A stretch of 64,000 nucleotides of DNA from Gonocerus acuteangulatus (GCA_946811695.1 OX328132.1:126316808-126380807), one strand, 5' to 3'; counted from the stretch's first letter, positions 37,201 to 43,139 are shown. The notes: a model not told the origin generated them from the sequence alone. Numbers and translations: made by a program.

Positions 37201-40152
37201 CTTCAATTTTATACTATTATTTTATAGTAATACATAGTTATTATTTTATAGTAATACATTTTAAACTTGATTTGAGTTTATAAATGCAATTGCAATGGTC
37301 ATAATTCATAATTGTCTAGGCCCCAATCCATTTGTATACAGAGTTAAATCTCACAAAATCTAATTATTAATAATTTCTGTGTCAAGATTATCTTCTACGT
37401 TCTCAAGTTTGTATTCTAGTTGATATGCTTTCCTTCTTTTTTTACTTAAATTTTGAAAATTCCTGCATTTTTTCATCATTATGATTTTTAAATTCATAGC
37501 CAAATGTTTAAATTCATATTTTAAATCACTAAACTGTATTCTATTTTAAGCATGTATGCTGGGCGATTTCATCTCCTTCTACTTCCAGGCATATATCACC
37601 AGCAGTGCAATTTTTTAAAACATGCCACGGGTGATATATACTGGGAAGTAGGAGGAGATCTTTAAATTGTATCATTATATTTTCAATTTATAATTATAAA
37701 TTAGAGTCTAATTTAATCATTTTATTGATAAGTTCACCTTGTTTTTTAGAGTAAGTTTGTATCTAACTTTATTCTATTGTATGGTTTAATAATTAATGTT
37801 GTTATTTTGCGGTAATGGCTGGAAAACAACACTAACTGAAAATAATTTAAAACAAGAGTAAATGGATGTAGAGACGAGGAAAATATGATTACAGAGTGTA
37901 TGTACTGGAACAGTCTCAGAACTACTTCAATGACCTCTTAAGTTATAAAATGGAAGAGGGTACAGAAAATAGAATGGCACCAGGAGAATTAGAACCGCAT
38001 AATAAGGAAGATGTCTAGGAAGCACTGGAACAGCAATAATAACAAGAATCTGACGAGGTGGGCTGCCAGCCCACTTATTTCCAAGCACAGAGGGCAAGAA
38101 TCAAATTAATTTCCCAATAATATTGTAATGGATATCTGGAATGCACAGGAAATCCCTTCAAAATAGTCAATCAATTTGTTTTACAAAAAGAGGTTCGATT
38201 CGCAAGAATTGCATCATTTTAGCGTGTTTCCATGAGATTCATATTCCTAGTTTACCTAGAAAGCTTAGGTAAATATAGTTAATGATTTGACTTAATATTT
38301 GTAATATTTAAACACCTACACGCATGGCATCTTGAAGAAAAATAAGATTTTGGGAGCCACAATACACACAGTAGGGCAAATTACTCTAATCGGTTATATC
38401 AACTTCCGCTTGGAAAGTTCTATTATAACGACAACAAATTGCTTCTCATATTTTTTATCTTGTTTTACTCACTAATTAATTTTACAGCTGAAAGCTGAAA
38501 CAAGTAATAAAAACAGAGGACAACGAACATAAAGAATTATTTAAAGCAATGAAACTAATTCTTTCAAACATTTAAGCACTCAAATGAGGCTGCAAAGATC
38601 CCCTTAAAAATGGTTTCATTTGATTCCTTACATTTAAAACCTATAAAAAGTTTAGATGCAAGCCTATTAATGCAAAAAAAAAAAAAAACTTAAGTGCTAA
38701 TATTTTTTCACCCCAAAACAATGTTCCAATTGACAGGTTCTGCTGGTCAATGAACTTTACTTTTCAAATCAGACGAGGCATTTTTGTACCATATTTGATC
38801 AAAATCGGACTATTTTTAGGGGAGCAAGGTATAAATATATATATATATATATATGCAAATTATAAATAGTTTCAAGAAGAATAATACCCTTATTGACTCC
38901 AGCCAATACATGTGAAGATAAAGCTGTGTTTAAATCAAGTAAATAACTCATTTTGAACATTTAGGACAATTTGAAACTGGAATTAAAAGAATGAATAGTT
39001 ACTGTAATTTTTTTTTTTAACAATGATTGCTATTAGAACTTAATGATATCGCACTAGTATTTCTAAAGTGATACAATTAAAAAAAAAAAAAAAAATCAAC
39101 TTAAAATGTGTCACTCTTGCATATGTAGGGGAAATAGTATTAGCACAAGTATCCTCTGGTGTACAAGCTCTGAAGCTAGGTATATACAGTTTTGATGGTT
39201 GTTAAAGAGATATTTACCATGGTCTTTCATAGTCTTAAAGGAAAAACACCAATTTTTGAGTTTCGTCACTTTAGAAATACTAGTGCGATATTTTGGCTGA
39301 AGATTATCTAAAGATTCATCTAATAACACCATATAATACTTCCTAAGAAGTCCTAAACCAATTACACAATATGTAAGGATAGTATGGAGACTGCAAGAAA
39401 AGAGCCATTTGATGACAAGTCGTTTGTAAATTGAGACAAGTCGTTCAAAATAGACAGAAACTCCTGCTTTTTTAATAATTCTAGGACAAACCCAGGGAGA
39501 AAAAGGTTCTAGTTGACAAAAATTAGTGCAGAAAGAGTTGGAACTTCTGCGGAAGGTTTGAAATGCTTTATTTGAAATATATTTATGGAGACTTCCTAGT
39601 TTTAATGAAACTCATAATTACAATTATATTTAATAAACGGAATCTGGAGAATTTAAGAAACTCAATAGCAAGTGTGTAGACTGGATGTCAATGCGCCATA
39701 TAAAAAAAAAAAAAAAAAAAAAAAAGCAAGTGTTTGCATTTTTAACAAGGTAAGTGGATGATTACATAACTAGATAAAAAACCTGACCTGGCAAATGGAT
39801 TATTTGGTCGGTTGAGTATAAGCTCCAAAATTACTTCTAATGCATTTAGAAACTATATAATAACACTTAAAGGTTTTTAAACATACCTAGGACCTATTTC
39901 AATAAGGTGATTTCCAGGGCTTTCGGCCAAAAAGGGCTCTAGTCTAGTCTTCTCGGCATAAAATGGGGAGGACAATAACCATTTTAACTTTTTTATGTCT
40001 TCATGAATAAAGCTTTCATCAACTTCGATATTGTAACATATTTCAGTTTCTAATCCCAAGATCAGGTGTGATAGCTCCTGAAGTTCCTTTAATTTCAATT
40101 CCTGACATCCCTTTGATAAACCGGGAGTCTGATATAAGTGTAAAATCTTCAT
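498..40152 (-). CDS. PFAS: Phosphoribosylformylglycinamidine synthase, 15 exons, 3' end outside window
   Basis: Cytosolic enzyme of de novo purine synthesis (fourth step). It converts FGAR plus glutamine and ATP to FGAM. Fifteen exons join in phase: 40152-39887, 36547-36403, 35084-34934, 31962-31826, 29116-29004, 27258-27118, 12211-12099, 12024-11764, 8446-8373, 8234-8078, 7348-7125, 4069-3944, 2302-2066, 1614-1489 and 678-498. Together they give 817 codons plus one base. All introns are GT-AG. Seen motifs: an N-terminal PurS-like domain (1-140), [11 protein letters not shown] near 225, AETHNFPTG (305-313), [12 protein letters not shown] (319-330), [14 protein letters not shown] and KPIMFSGG (exon 8), HDQGAGGNG (512-520), [23 protein letters not shown] and [12 protein letters not shown] (797-808). 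Metazoan PFAS is about 1,340 residues, so roughly 500 C-terminal residues, including the class I glutaminase with its catalytic Cys, lie left of position 1. The frame is intact, so the gene looks functional. Confidence 0.97.
1007..1440 (+). repeat. Copy 1 of a ~430-bp duplicated intronic segment
   Basis: Starting at aactcatcctaaagagcc, this stretch of intron 14 reappears in the same orientation at about 6329-6740 in intron 11. Similarity is high but with indels. Copy 1 carries an extra ~95 bp around 1255-1345 and lacks about 50 bp present in copy 2. No terminal repeats were seen, so the mobile class is unknown. Confidence 0.75.
1489..1614 (-). CDS. PFAS: PFAS exon 14 (residues 716-757)
   Basis: Acceptor atattttag, donor gtaagt. 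It encodes [20 protein letters not shown] and [12 protein letters not shown], matching the family A-A-GEQP and VAEALTNL-F motifs. It ends in phase 0, and exon 15 continues with DVKCSGNW. Confidence 0.95.
2066..2302 (-). CDS. PFAS: PFAS exon 13 (residues 637-715)
   Basis: Acceptor attttcag, donor gtatgt. It encodes [20 protein letters not shown] followed by [17 protein letters not shown] and TPLSDFAVT, the signature start of the second synthase half. It is 79 codons, phase 0 at both ends. Confidence 0.97.
2926..2960 (-). ncRNA. Hammerhead-like remnant (3' half only)
   Basis: The minus strand has TTTCAAGCC followed by GAAACGTCAGC, the 3' arm of stem II plus the intact GAAA core and trailing CGUC. 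The 5' core and 5' arm present in the copies at 54.3 and 55.7 kb are replaced here. It is probably a truncated Penelope-type terminal arm in PFAS intron 12. Confidence 0.4.
3944..4069 (-). CDS. PFAS: PFAS exon 12 (residues 595-636)
   Basis: Acceptor atatttag, donor gtaaca. It encodes VVLSEDKN (the end of the first synthase half) and the [13 protein letters not shown] linker motif before the second half. It is 42 codons and in phase at both ends. Confidence 0.94.
4763..4798 (+). ncRNA. Hammerhead-like motif with intact GAAAC core
   Basis: The plus strand reads AATGAGGAT, then a perfect 4-bp stem GGCC-CTGA-GGCC, then GAAACGTCAAG. The second core strand and stem II are ideal, but the first core strand is diverged from CUGANGA and has extra bases. 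It lies in intron 11 and is probably an old Penelope-type arm. Confidence 0.4.
5889..6075 (-). repeat. tRNA-derived SINE with 12-bp TSD
   Basis: Reading the minus strand, a tRNA-Glu-like head has box A (TGGTCTAGTGGCTA) and box B (GGTTCGATTCC). A body follows, then a short hairpin tail (GGTGC...GCACC) and an A-rich end. Identical 12-bp TSDs acgggtgtttct lie at 5877-5888 and 6076-6087, so the insertion edges are exact. Confidence 0.9.
6329..6740 (+). repeat. Copy 2 of the ~430-bp duplicated intronic segment
   Basis: Partner of 1007-1440. Its right flank (about 6755-6790, including gtgtcttgtcaaatgtacag) also resembles 5302-5325, so this part of intron 11 contains further duplicated pieces. Confidence 0.75.
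7125..7348 (-). CDS. PFAS: PFAS exon 11 (residues 520-594)
   Basis: Acceptor attttttag, donor gtctct. It encodes [19 protein letters not shown], then [16 protein letters not shown] and ERERC, all conserved in PFAS. It ends VTGNGK in phase 0. The acceptor is U-rich and strong; the donor is weaker than the others. Confidence 0.96.
8078..8234 (-). CDS. PFAS: PFAS exon 10 (residues 468-519)
   Basis: Acceptor tttcaag, donor gtattt. It encodes [20 protein letters not shown] and then [12 protein letters not shown] short CA microsatellite (8043-8064) sits just inside intron 10, 13 nt from the donor. Confidence 0.97.
8373..8446 (-). CDS. PFAS: PFAS exon 9 (residues 443-467)
   Basis: A 74-nt exon with acceptor gaaattag and donor gtaaga. 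It encodes [20 protein letters not shown], the conserved [16 protein letters not shown] motif. It ends in phase 0. Confidence 0.96.
9189..10030 (+). mobile_element. 5'-truncated non-LTR retrotransposon (I/Jockey-like 3' end)
   Basis: It contains the end of an RNase H-type region (a [10 protein letters not shown] stretch near 9197) followed by a 3' cysteine/histidine motif and a 3' UTR. The UTR ends in an aataaataaataaaaaaa tail near 10030. No reverse transcriptase is present upstream, consistent with 5' truncation during target-primed insertion. It sits in PFAS intron 8. Confidence 0.75.
9240..9701 (+). pseudogene. Non-LTR ORF2 C-terminal fragment
   Basis: This 153-residue frame carries the LYTGHG/LTGHG-like motif as [17 protein letters not shown], then [13 protein letters not shown] with a further Cys, the CCHC motif near the end of ORF2 in Jockey- and I-like elements. 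Upstream, related codons continue in another frame (near 9197), so the copy is frameshifted and dead. It is not a host gene. Confidence 0.8.
10293..11515. mobile_element. piggyBac-like element, non-autonomous, TTAA-flanked
   Basis: The ends are inverted repeats CCCTCAACTGGTAACATGC (left) and GTATGTTACCAGTTGAGGG (right). Both are bounded by TTAA target duplications (10289-10292 and 11516-11519). Subterminal GCGTCTNNNAGACG-like repeats occur near both ends. No transposase frame of useful length remains in its 1,223 bp. TTAA duplication and a CCC start define the piggyBac superfamily. Confidence 0.85.
11764..12024 (-). CDS. PFAS: PFAS exon 8 (residues 356-442)
   Basis: Acceptor ctattatag, donor gtaggt. 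It encodes [16 protein letters not shown], the core nucleotide-binding segment, then [20 protein letters not shown]. It ends one base into a Gly codon. Confidence 0.97.
12099..12211 (-). CDS. PFAS: PFAS exon 7 (residues 318-355)
   Basis: Acceptor tttatacag, donor gtttac. It encodes the glycine-rich [18 protein letters not shown] motif and [13 protein letters not shown]. It is separated from exon 8 by an intron of only 74 nt, the smallest in the gene, and from exon 6 by the largest. Confidence 0.97.
12772..13794. mobile_element. hAT-type foldback element with ~420-bp arms
   Basis: The termini are CAGAGATGGGCATAATTTTA and its inverse. The 8-bp flanks ctactatc (12764-12771) and ctactgtc (13795-13802) differ at one base. 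The arms (12772-13200 and about 13382-13794) are long AT-rich inverted repeats with many copies of nearly palindromic aatacgaat/attcgtatt motifs. The centre (13200-13381) holds a poly(T) run, a SINE/LINE-type tail in reverse and a poly(A) run. It has no coding capacity. Confidence 0.85.
14282..14700 (-). repeat. Older family B copy (3' part)
   Basis: It repeats in diverged form the sequence of 14764-15320: degenerate 3' hairpin, ttgaggttgcactcatgaa, a tgtgtctgttaaca box, then G-run/gtttactccagaccc units. No TA microsatellite remains. It includes an 18-nt G homopolymer near 14501. Confidence 0.65.
14884..15012. repeat. TA microsatellite inside family B
   Basis: An almost pure (TA)n run with a few C and G interruptions, at the fixed central position that other family A and B copies also use for their microsatellite. 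Confidence 0.95.
15128..15725 (-). repeat. Internal ~142-bp tandem units of family B
   Basis: Four diverged units start at the G-run followed by gtttact near 15130, 15272, 15421 and 15563, with a fifth beginning near 15709. Each includes ccgtgatttt/tatatttcgacgaaactcgg and ends with aaactaaatcggttca. Spacing is about 142-149 bp. Confidence 0.8.
16189..17238 (+). repeat. Family A copy, 5' end present, 3' end missing
   Basis: It begins with aagtccgactcgcaggaact and the 13-bp subterminal motif TTAGCGCGGTTCC (16219-16231). The family's internal ~350-bp repeated body follows. A SINE head fragment interrupts it at 17239. Confidence 0.7.
17239..17282 (+). repeat. tRNA-derived SINE head fragment
   Basis: It holds ggtctcccgtggtctagtgg and the following bases, matching the tRNA-Glu-like head of the SINEs at 5889-6075 and 32272-32458. 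It stops before box B. Confidence 0.7.
18018..18412 (+). mobile_element. Poly(A)-tailed retro-insertion with 12-bp TSD
   Basis: The insert ends with an aataaa signal 13 nt before a 24-nt A run. Identical TSDs atttctccgatt flank it (18006-18017, 18413-18424). The body is T-rich and encodes nothing recognisable. It is a 5'-truncated LINE or a retrocopied 3' UTR; I cannot tell which. Confidence 0.75.
19102..20931. mobile_element. 8-bp-TSD DNA transposon with GC-rich ends (hAT-like)
   Basis: Perfect 15-bp inverted ends TAGACATGCGCGCCG are flanked by perfect 8-bp duplications gtcatgag (19094-19101, 20932-20939). About 90 bp at each end is extremely rich in GGC/GCG, in an otherwise AT-rich region. 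The interior holds family A fragments, mostly reversed (for example 20547-20559). No transposase frame remains. hAT membership rests on TSD length and TIR start only. Confidence 0.7.
21000..21200 (-). repeat. Short family A fragment, reversed
   Basis: It includes the reversed family A 5' end around 21150-21195 (gcgctaagatgatgcagttc and gcgagtcggactttct). The rest is diverged. Confidence 0.6.
21610..21755 (-). mobile_element. Penelope-like terminal-arm fragment
   Basis: It shares ttgggattcggcta, the hammerhead-like block and gaccaaagttgac with the 33.1-kb Penelope-like arm. It is inserted inside a family A copy, giving a relative age order. Confidence 0.65.
21664..21706 (-). ncRNA. Hammerhead-ribozyme-like motif with canonical CUGACGA core
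   Basis: The minus strand reads CTGACGA (21705-21699), then an A, then stem II GGCTAC/GTAGCC (6 bp, loop CAATGA), then AAAACGTCC. The first core strand fits CUGANGA exactly. The second core strand is AAAA where GAAA is needed, so the conserved G is lost; a CpG-to-CpA change would explain it. It is likely inactive. Stem III and the cleavage site were not resolved by eye. Confidence 0.55.
22417..22487 (-). repeat. Tail-only retro-insertion (71 bp)
   Basis: Reversed poly(T), then a short hairpin tail (ggcgt...acgcc) like the SINE tails. It splits the family A sequence ccaccagtcttgaaagg, with a short agtctt duplication at 22411-22416 and 22488-22493. Confidence 0.65.
22863..22952 (-). repeat. 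Poly(T)-headed retro-insertion, minus orientation
   Basis: About 47 T followed by tttatttatttacagaaat and a short unique piece. It splits a family A copy and is flanked by perfect 8-bp duplications cgagatac (22855-22862, 22953-22960). Confidence 0.75.
24520..25431. repeat. 456-bp direct tandem duplication
   Basis: 24525-24938 reappears at 24981-25394, shifted by exactly 456 bp. The only clear difference is one base near the end (aaatttgtata against aaattggtata). Each copy contains a family A 3' end facing right and another facing left, bounded by TA microsatellites. Confidence 0.9.
25264..26792 (-). mobile_element. Near full-length family A element, minus strand
   Basis: The 3' end (TTAG, inverse of CTAA) is at 25264-25267 next to the hairpin. 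The 5' subterminal motif is at 26751-26763 (GGAACCGCGCTAA on the plus strand), followed by the gcaggaactgcg/agtcc box to about 26792. An internal direct duplication of about 350 bp exists (gtttggagttaaggaagggt at about 25819 and 26169). No ORF. Confidence 0.65.
26805..26905 (+). repeat. Family B fragment
   Basis: It matches 15975-16060: taagcaaattattcaggaa, then cagcctacactatcc and gtgcttagttatgcagctcc. It lies next to the family A 5' end, consistent with related or nested insertion. Confidence 0.6.
27118..27258 (-). CDS. PFAS: PFAS exon 6 (residues 271-317)
   Basis: Acceptor atttttcag, donor gtacct. It begins AIQGF and ends [18 protein letters not shown], the substrate-binding ETHNFP motif. 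The next Ser codon is split AG|T across the 14.9-kb intron 6. Confidence 0.97.
27343..27400 (+). repeat. SINE/LINE-type hairpin tail
   Basis: The ggtgctaatgacctaggcag tail and the gcacc closing arm are followed by an A-rich run. The tail is the same as the 3' end of the SINE at 5889-6075. Its 5' limit and TSDs were not resolved. Confidence 0.6.
28543..28597 (+). repeat. Tail-only retro-insertion (55 bp) with 11-bp TSD
   Basis: It contains only the hairpin tail (tggtgccattggccatagca ... gcacc) and an A-rich end. It is bounded by identical ttaagtgtaat duplications at 28532-28542 and 28598-28608. This shows that about 40 nt of tail is enough for insertion. Confidence 0.85.
29004..29116 (-). CDS. 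PFAS: PFAS exon 5 (residues 234-270)
   Basis: Acceptor gccatag, donor gtaatc. It encodes [25 protein letters not shown], matching the conserved N--NV-KF-DNSS segment. It ends after two bases of a Ser codon that exon 6 completes. Confidence 0.95.
30060..30420. other. Unidentified GC-richer island in PFAS intron 4
   Basis: About 360 bp of clearly higher GC content than its surroundings, including a near-palindrome (actgctataggattcgagg against ctatagcagtc). A minus-strand frame over 30203-30400 is open but matches nothing I recognise. It may be an unknown transposon piece. Confidence 0.4.
30494..30533. repeat. TA microsatellite
   Basis: A pure (TA)n run in PFAS intron 4. Confidence 0.95.
30711..31540 (-). 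mobile_element. Internally deleted mariner element
   Basis: Inverted ends AGGTCCATAAGTTTCCGGCC / GGCCGGAAACTTATGGACCT are perfect over 20 bp, flanked by TA duplications (30709-30710, 31541-31542). At 830 bp it is shorter than the usual 1.3 kb of mariner. It lies in PFAS intron 4, in the same orientation as the gene. Confidence 0.93.
30767..31380 (-). pseudogene. Mariner transposase remnant
   Basis: It begins with the HTH segment [20 protein letters not shown], then STVKEW, and jumps directly to [14 protein letters not shown] (first catalytic Asp). After a frameshift near 31040 it continues [10 protein letters not shown] (second Asp) and ISHPPYS, then RGRRF and the C-terminal [19 protein letters not shown]. 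The linker after the HTH and the SPDLAPSDY block with the third Asp are deleted, so the copy is dead. Confidence 0.9.
31826..31962 (-). CDS. PFAS: PFAS exon 4 (residues 188-233)
   Basis: Acceptor atttcag, donor gtaatt. It encodes [15 protein letters not shown] and the family signature [16 protein letters not shown] at the start of the first synthase half. It ends in phase 0. Confidence 0.97.
32272..32458 (-). repeat. tRNA-derived SINE, second copy
   Basis: Same family as 5889-6075: tRNA-like head on the minus strand (ggtctcc, box A ggtctactggctaac-like, box B reading ggttccattcc), shared body, hairpin tail ending GGCGT-like, and a poly(A) tail seen as poly(T) at its left. TSDs are short and unclear. 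Confidence 0.85.
33173..33209 (-). ncRNA. Hammerhead-like motif, left arm
   Basis: Minus strand: CTGACAA, A, stem II GGCTAC/GTAGCC with loop CAAAGA, then AAAACGTCC. Compared with the canonical CUGANGA...GAAA, it has G-to-A changes at two CpG-type positions. It pairs with the motif in the right arm. Confidence 0.55.
33700..33955 (-). pseudogene. GIY-YIG endonuclease remnant of a Penelope-like element
   Basis: The minus strand reads [19 protein letters not shown], then after stops or a frameshift [20 protein letters not shown] and ILSTER...HYISECLH. This is the Cys-motif plus YVGET start, the R-SALA-H and NH-F-F core and the terminal Glu region of the Penelope endonuclease. At least one frameshift and stops break it. 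Confidence 0.8.
34213..34250. repeat. CA/TA microsatellite
   Basis: A (CA)n run directly followed by (TA)n, inside the Penelope-like element. Confidence 0.9.
34304..34338 (+). ncRNA. Hammerhead-like motif, right arm
   Basis: Plus strand: CTGAAAA, A, stem II GGCTAC/GTAGCC (34312-34317, 34324-34329), then GAGTCGTCC. It keeps the core G that the 33.2-kb and 21.7-kb copies have lost. The three copies together suggest an ancestral CUGACGA ... GAAACGUCC. Confidence 0.55.
34934..35084 (-). CDS. PFAS: PFAS exon 3 (residues 138-187)
   Basis: Acceptor tttcacag, donor gtctgt. It encodes [20 protein letters not shown] and then [13 protein letters not shown], the linker region conserved in PFAS. It ends after the first base of a Gly codon. 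This 151-nt exon lies between a Penelope-like element in intron 3 and plain sequence in intron 2. Confidence 0.94.
36403..36547 (-). CDS. PFAS: PFAS exon 2 (residues 89-137)
   Basis: Acceptor ttttcag, donor gtaagt. It encodes [20 protein letters not shown], the conserved NFS-P-STN--SICRA motif, then the [11 protein letters not shown] strand. It ends in phase 0. Confidence 0.95.
36958..37109. repeat. Inverted-repeat element (~60-bp arms)
   Basis: The left arm (36958-37018, agttttgattgtctcatcat ... gctagcttcc) pairs with the right arm (37049-37109) at about 80 percent identity around a ~30-bp loop. No clear TSD. It may be an old MITE or a fold-back RNA source in PFAS intron 1. Confidence 0.6.
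37571..37659. repeat. Inverted repeat, 30-bp arms
   Basis: 37571-37600 and 37630-37659 are inverted copies matching at 27 of 30 bases, with a 29-bp loop. It lies about 460 bp from the previous inverted repeat. Confidence 0.65.
38189..38860 (+). repeat. Old family A copy
   Basis: A diverged 5' box (ggttcgattcgcaagaattg, tagcgtgtttcc), the gtcatt-type middle, gttctgctggtcaatgaact and a short TA run. The 3' hairpin is not present. Confidence 0.65.
39676..39724 (+). repeat. Tail-only retro-insertion (49 bp) with 9-bp TSD
   Basis: gtagactggatgtcaatgcg followed by ccatat and a long A run. It is flanked by agcaagtgt at 39667-39675 and 39725-39733. Confidence 0.8.
39887..40152 (-). CDS. PFAS: PFAS exon 1 of the coding region (residues 1-88)
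   Basis: The start ATG (40150-40152) immediately follows an acceptor (tatttcag), so a non-coding 5' exon probably precedes it. The protein begins [10 protein letters not shown], matching the family start, and contains LETEICYN and LKWLLSSPF. The donor is gtatgt after AG, leaving an Arg codon split 2+1. This exon encodes most of the PurS-like N-terminal domain. Confidence 0.95.
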
Positions 40153-40259
40153 CTGAAATAAAAATATGATATTATACATTTTAGGGAACTTCTTACTGGG
40201 ACAGAAGAAGCAGCTACAAAAACTACTCACATCCAGCAATGTATTCTATTTGTCTTACC
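40153..40259 (-). other. Candidate short intron in the PFAS 5' UTR
   Basis: An acceptor abuts the start ATG at 40152. Reading upstream on the minus strand, the nearest strong donor is AAG|GTAAGA with its GT at 40258-40257. This would give a 106-nt intron and a 5' UTR exon starting somewhere above 40259. The transcription start and promoter were not identified. This is inference from splice signals only. Confidence 0.4.
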
Positions 40260-40463
40260 TTACTGGTTCTCAGCTTTATAGGAAGCCTATGAACGTAAGA
40301 ATTAAATAATCAAAAGGCCAAAAGATCATCAAAAATAAACGTCACAAGTGATAACGATTCGAGTAAAATATTACATCACAGAAATTACTTAACTTGAAGG
40401 CGTTTCACAAATTGTTATCTTGTGCATTTCTTTAGAGGGGGCGGACACTAAATATGTAAAAAA

Positions 40464-40735
40464 AGTAAGTTCTCAATACTTAAATTTAGCGGTTAAAAGA
40501 ATCAACAGGTTACTCACATGTACCAAGAGGTTACTTAACTCCAGAGAGGTATTAGTAAGTTCTCAATGCTTAAATTTAGCGGTTAAAAGAATCAACAGGT
40601 TACTCACATGTACCAAGAGGTTACTTAACTCCAGAGAGGTATGAGTAAGTTCTTACTTCTTCCAAATTCTTAAATTTGGGGATTAAGGGATTCAACAGGT
40701 TACTTGCTACTTGAGCTTACTCAAGGGAGGTTCTA
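40464..40735. repeat. 90-bp tandem repeat upstream of PFAS
   Basis: Two nearly identical 90-bp units (40464-40553, 40554-40643; they differ at one base in the visible core) and a diverged third (40644-40735). Each contains agtaagttctca, aaatttagcggttaaaaga and gaggttacttaactccagag. It is about 200-500 bp from the likely PFAS promoter side. Confidence 0.9.
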
Positions 40736-41013
40736 ACAATTTTAATTTTTTTTAACCTCAAACATTGCCAGTAAGATGCAATCGTTACCTCAGATTTACG
40801 GAGACAGCGTTGGATTCAAACACTCCCGGAAGTATTAGGATTATTATACACTGAGTAATGTATTTTTTTTTAATAACATATCGAAAATTTATTTTTTAAT
40901 TACGTTCTAAAGATGTTTCTCAGTCGAAATGCTTTATAAGAAAACCTCCATCCACTGGGAACTCGTCGGGTTTGAGATCTCCATTTAATTTTTGGAATTG
41001 TCATCAACCAAAT

Positions 41014-41262
41014 CATGGGCGTATATGAGGTGGGGGGCTGCAGCCCCCCGAAATTTTGATTGACCGGCAAAAACCCCTTAAAAATAAATTATATAAGATC
41101 ACTTAGTTCATAAAAAATAATTTATTTTGGGTATAATAGCGCTTTAGTTGGCTAAAACTATTCCAAGTTCTAGATTCTTAGTATTCCATACCCCAGAAAT
41201 GGTACCAGACCCCCCCCCCCCCCCCAAAAAAAAAAATGATTTCCTATATACATACGCCCATG
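41014..41262. mobile_element. MITE with CATGGGCG ends, copy 1
   Basis: The ends are CATGGGCGTATAT and its inverse, bounded by aaccaaat (41006-41013) and aaccaaaa (41263-41270). Near each end is a poly(G) or poly(C) run. It is 249 bp and non-coding. The 8-bp duplications suggest hAT-type mobilisation. Confidence 0.8.
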
Positions 41263-41860
41263 AACCAAAAAAAAAAAAACGTATACATATAACATTTTAA
41301 TTACTTCAGGCATTGGTATATTAATGGTTCGACTTCCGCCAGCTGAAGCATCTTTTCGCCAAAGCAGCTGATATCTCCTAAACGAGTTTACGATCTGCCT
41401 CTTTGAGCAGCTATTTTGTGTTACTTTTCTTATATAATTTATTCAGCACTTTGAGTAGTTGAGATCAACCACCGATTAGCTCAGGTGCGGATGAGATGTG
41501 ACCTGAACCAAAGAATAATATATGCTATGTATAAAATTATTTCTTAAATGCACTTTTTGTGTTACTTTTTATTTTAAATACATTAGCAATGGGAGTTGCT
41601 AAAATATTAATAATTTAGTAGGTCTAATATCTTGTCTAAAAATTAAGCTGATTAATCCATACGGCGGGGAAATAATAATGCACTGATATAATATAGCTTG
41701 ATGCTGCACACTATTTTCCAACAAAAGTTGCACTACCAATCCACATAGTGTTTTTTCAATAGAGGACATTTTGATATTATCTGAATTCTCTGTTGCACTC
41801 TATCGCTCGGTCAAGGGTTTCAGTGTTTTATTCCACTTATTTTTAATTAGGGGCTATTAA

Positions 41861-42179
41861 CACTTTCGCTGCAGGTGTCATTACGGAAGGACACTAGCGA
41901 TCCAACCCACTTACGAGTGTCCCTTCAGATGGACACTCCTTTATTACTTATAACTTTAGATTCAAAAGGCTCGTAAAAGGAGGGATTTACTTTTACAGCT
42001 CCAGGTAAAAACGGTTGCCTTCAGCATTGTTTGGGCTTTCCAACAGTGTTTTCCGTTTTCAAATCGGCTGACTGGAAGATTTTTTTTTTATGAAAACAAA
42101 ATGTGTACATGAAAAATTCGAACAAAAAATGCACCCGATACTGAGGTATTCCCTAACAACGACAGCCGCAGCGAAAGTG
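41861..42179. mobile_element. MITE with TTAA target (piggyBac-type)
   Basis: Inverted ends CACTTTCGCTGC / GCAGCGAAAGTG, with TTAA on the left (41857-41860) and TTAT on the right (42180-42183), one base decayed. 319 bp, non-coding, with two GTGTCC-type inner repeats near the left end. Confidence 0.7.
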
Positions 42180-42234
42180 TTATGCTGATCAATAACAAGA
42201 GACAACTCACCTGAAAAAACACATTTAAGAGATA

Positions 42235-42555
42235 CAGGTCCGCCACATCTCAGAACAGATGAGCCCGGGTCAGAGCCGGGCCCGGGACCAGATCACGGGC
42301 CCCCACTTCTCACAGCCGGGCCCCTACTTCTCAGAGCCAGAATGAAAATTCTAGTACTTTTTTTATAGGACTTTGGGCATTTCAAAATTATTTTCATCTT
42401 GAGTTTTGATCAAAATGAGAGTAAAAGCCGACAATCGGTGCTGCAAAGGTCACTTTCGGTACTTTTTTTCCAATTAGCGAGGATCGGCCCGGGCCCCCAC
42501 GGTGCCCAGGCCCGAGACAACTGTACCCGGTTGTCCCCCCCATGTGGTGGCCCTG
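42235..42555. mobile_element. hAT-type MITE with perfect 8-bp TSD
   Basis: Inverted ends CAGGTCCGCCACAT / ATGTGGTGGCCCTG and identical 8-bp duplications aagagata (42227-42234, 42556-42563). 321 bp with several gggcccggg-type GC blocks, strongly unlike the flanks. Confidence 0.85.
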
Positions 42556-42819
42556 AAGAGATATCATGTTAAACATTTTCTAAGATCTTCACTAGATTCT
42601 TGGGATTTAGTTAGGAGATATTCCAGAATAATGTCTCCCTCCCTGCCTCCATAACTCAATCTTGTACCTGCCTCTCAACTTTTGGGCCGCCCTTTCTTAC
42701 GTCTGATTAAAGGGATATGCAGCCTATTCTGCCCAGTTACTGTATCATGGCAAACGAAGACCCAGGAAATAATAGCACGTTGGAAATTTGCCTAAGAACA
42801 AATTGAGTGCGAGATAGAT

Positions 42820-43130
42820 TGCTAAAATTGTTTCTAAATACCCGAATGGAAAATTAGTTATGAACGCTAATTGCGTCTACTTTAAGCGAAAACGGTTACA
42901 GACATCGCATTAAAAATGGTTTCATTCGTTTCGCTACGTCAGAAAACCTATATAAAGTGTACCTGCAAGCTTCTAAAGGCAAAACCGTAAAATCTACCAT
43001 TTGTTTTTATGCGATTTCCCCGATATATATTGTTCCGTATCTATGAGTTGAGAAACCTGAACTTCTCTAATAGGGTCGGTAGCGGGTTTCCTCCGTATGG
43101 AAGTAGTAAGGAAACGTGTTATAAGTGGGC
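42820..43130 (+). repeat. Old family A copy
   Basis: Diverged versions of the family A middle (aatggtttcattcgtttcgc) and of the 3' hairpin (gggtttcctccgtatgga...ggaaacgtg). Poor conservation indicates an old insertion. Confidence 0.55.
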
Positions 43131-43139
43131 GAGTTCGTT

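Noticed and set aside
40464..40735. CRISPR-like repeat array
   Set aside because: The units are directly adjacent with no spacers, and the genome is eukaryotic.
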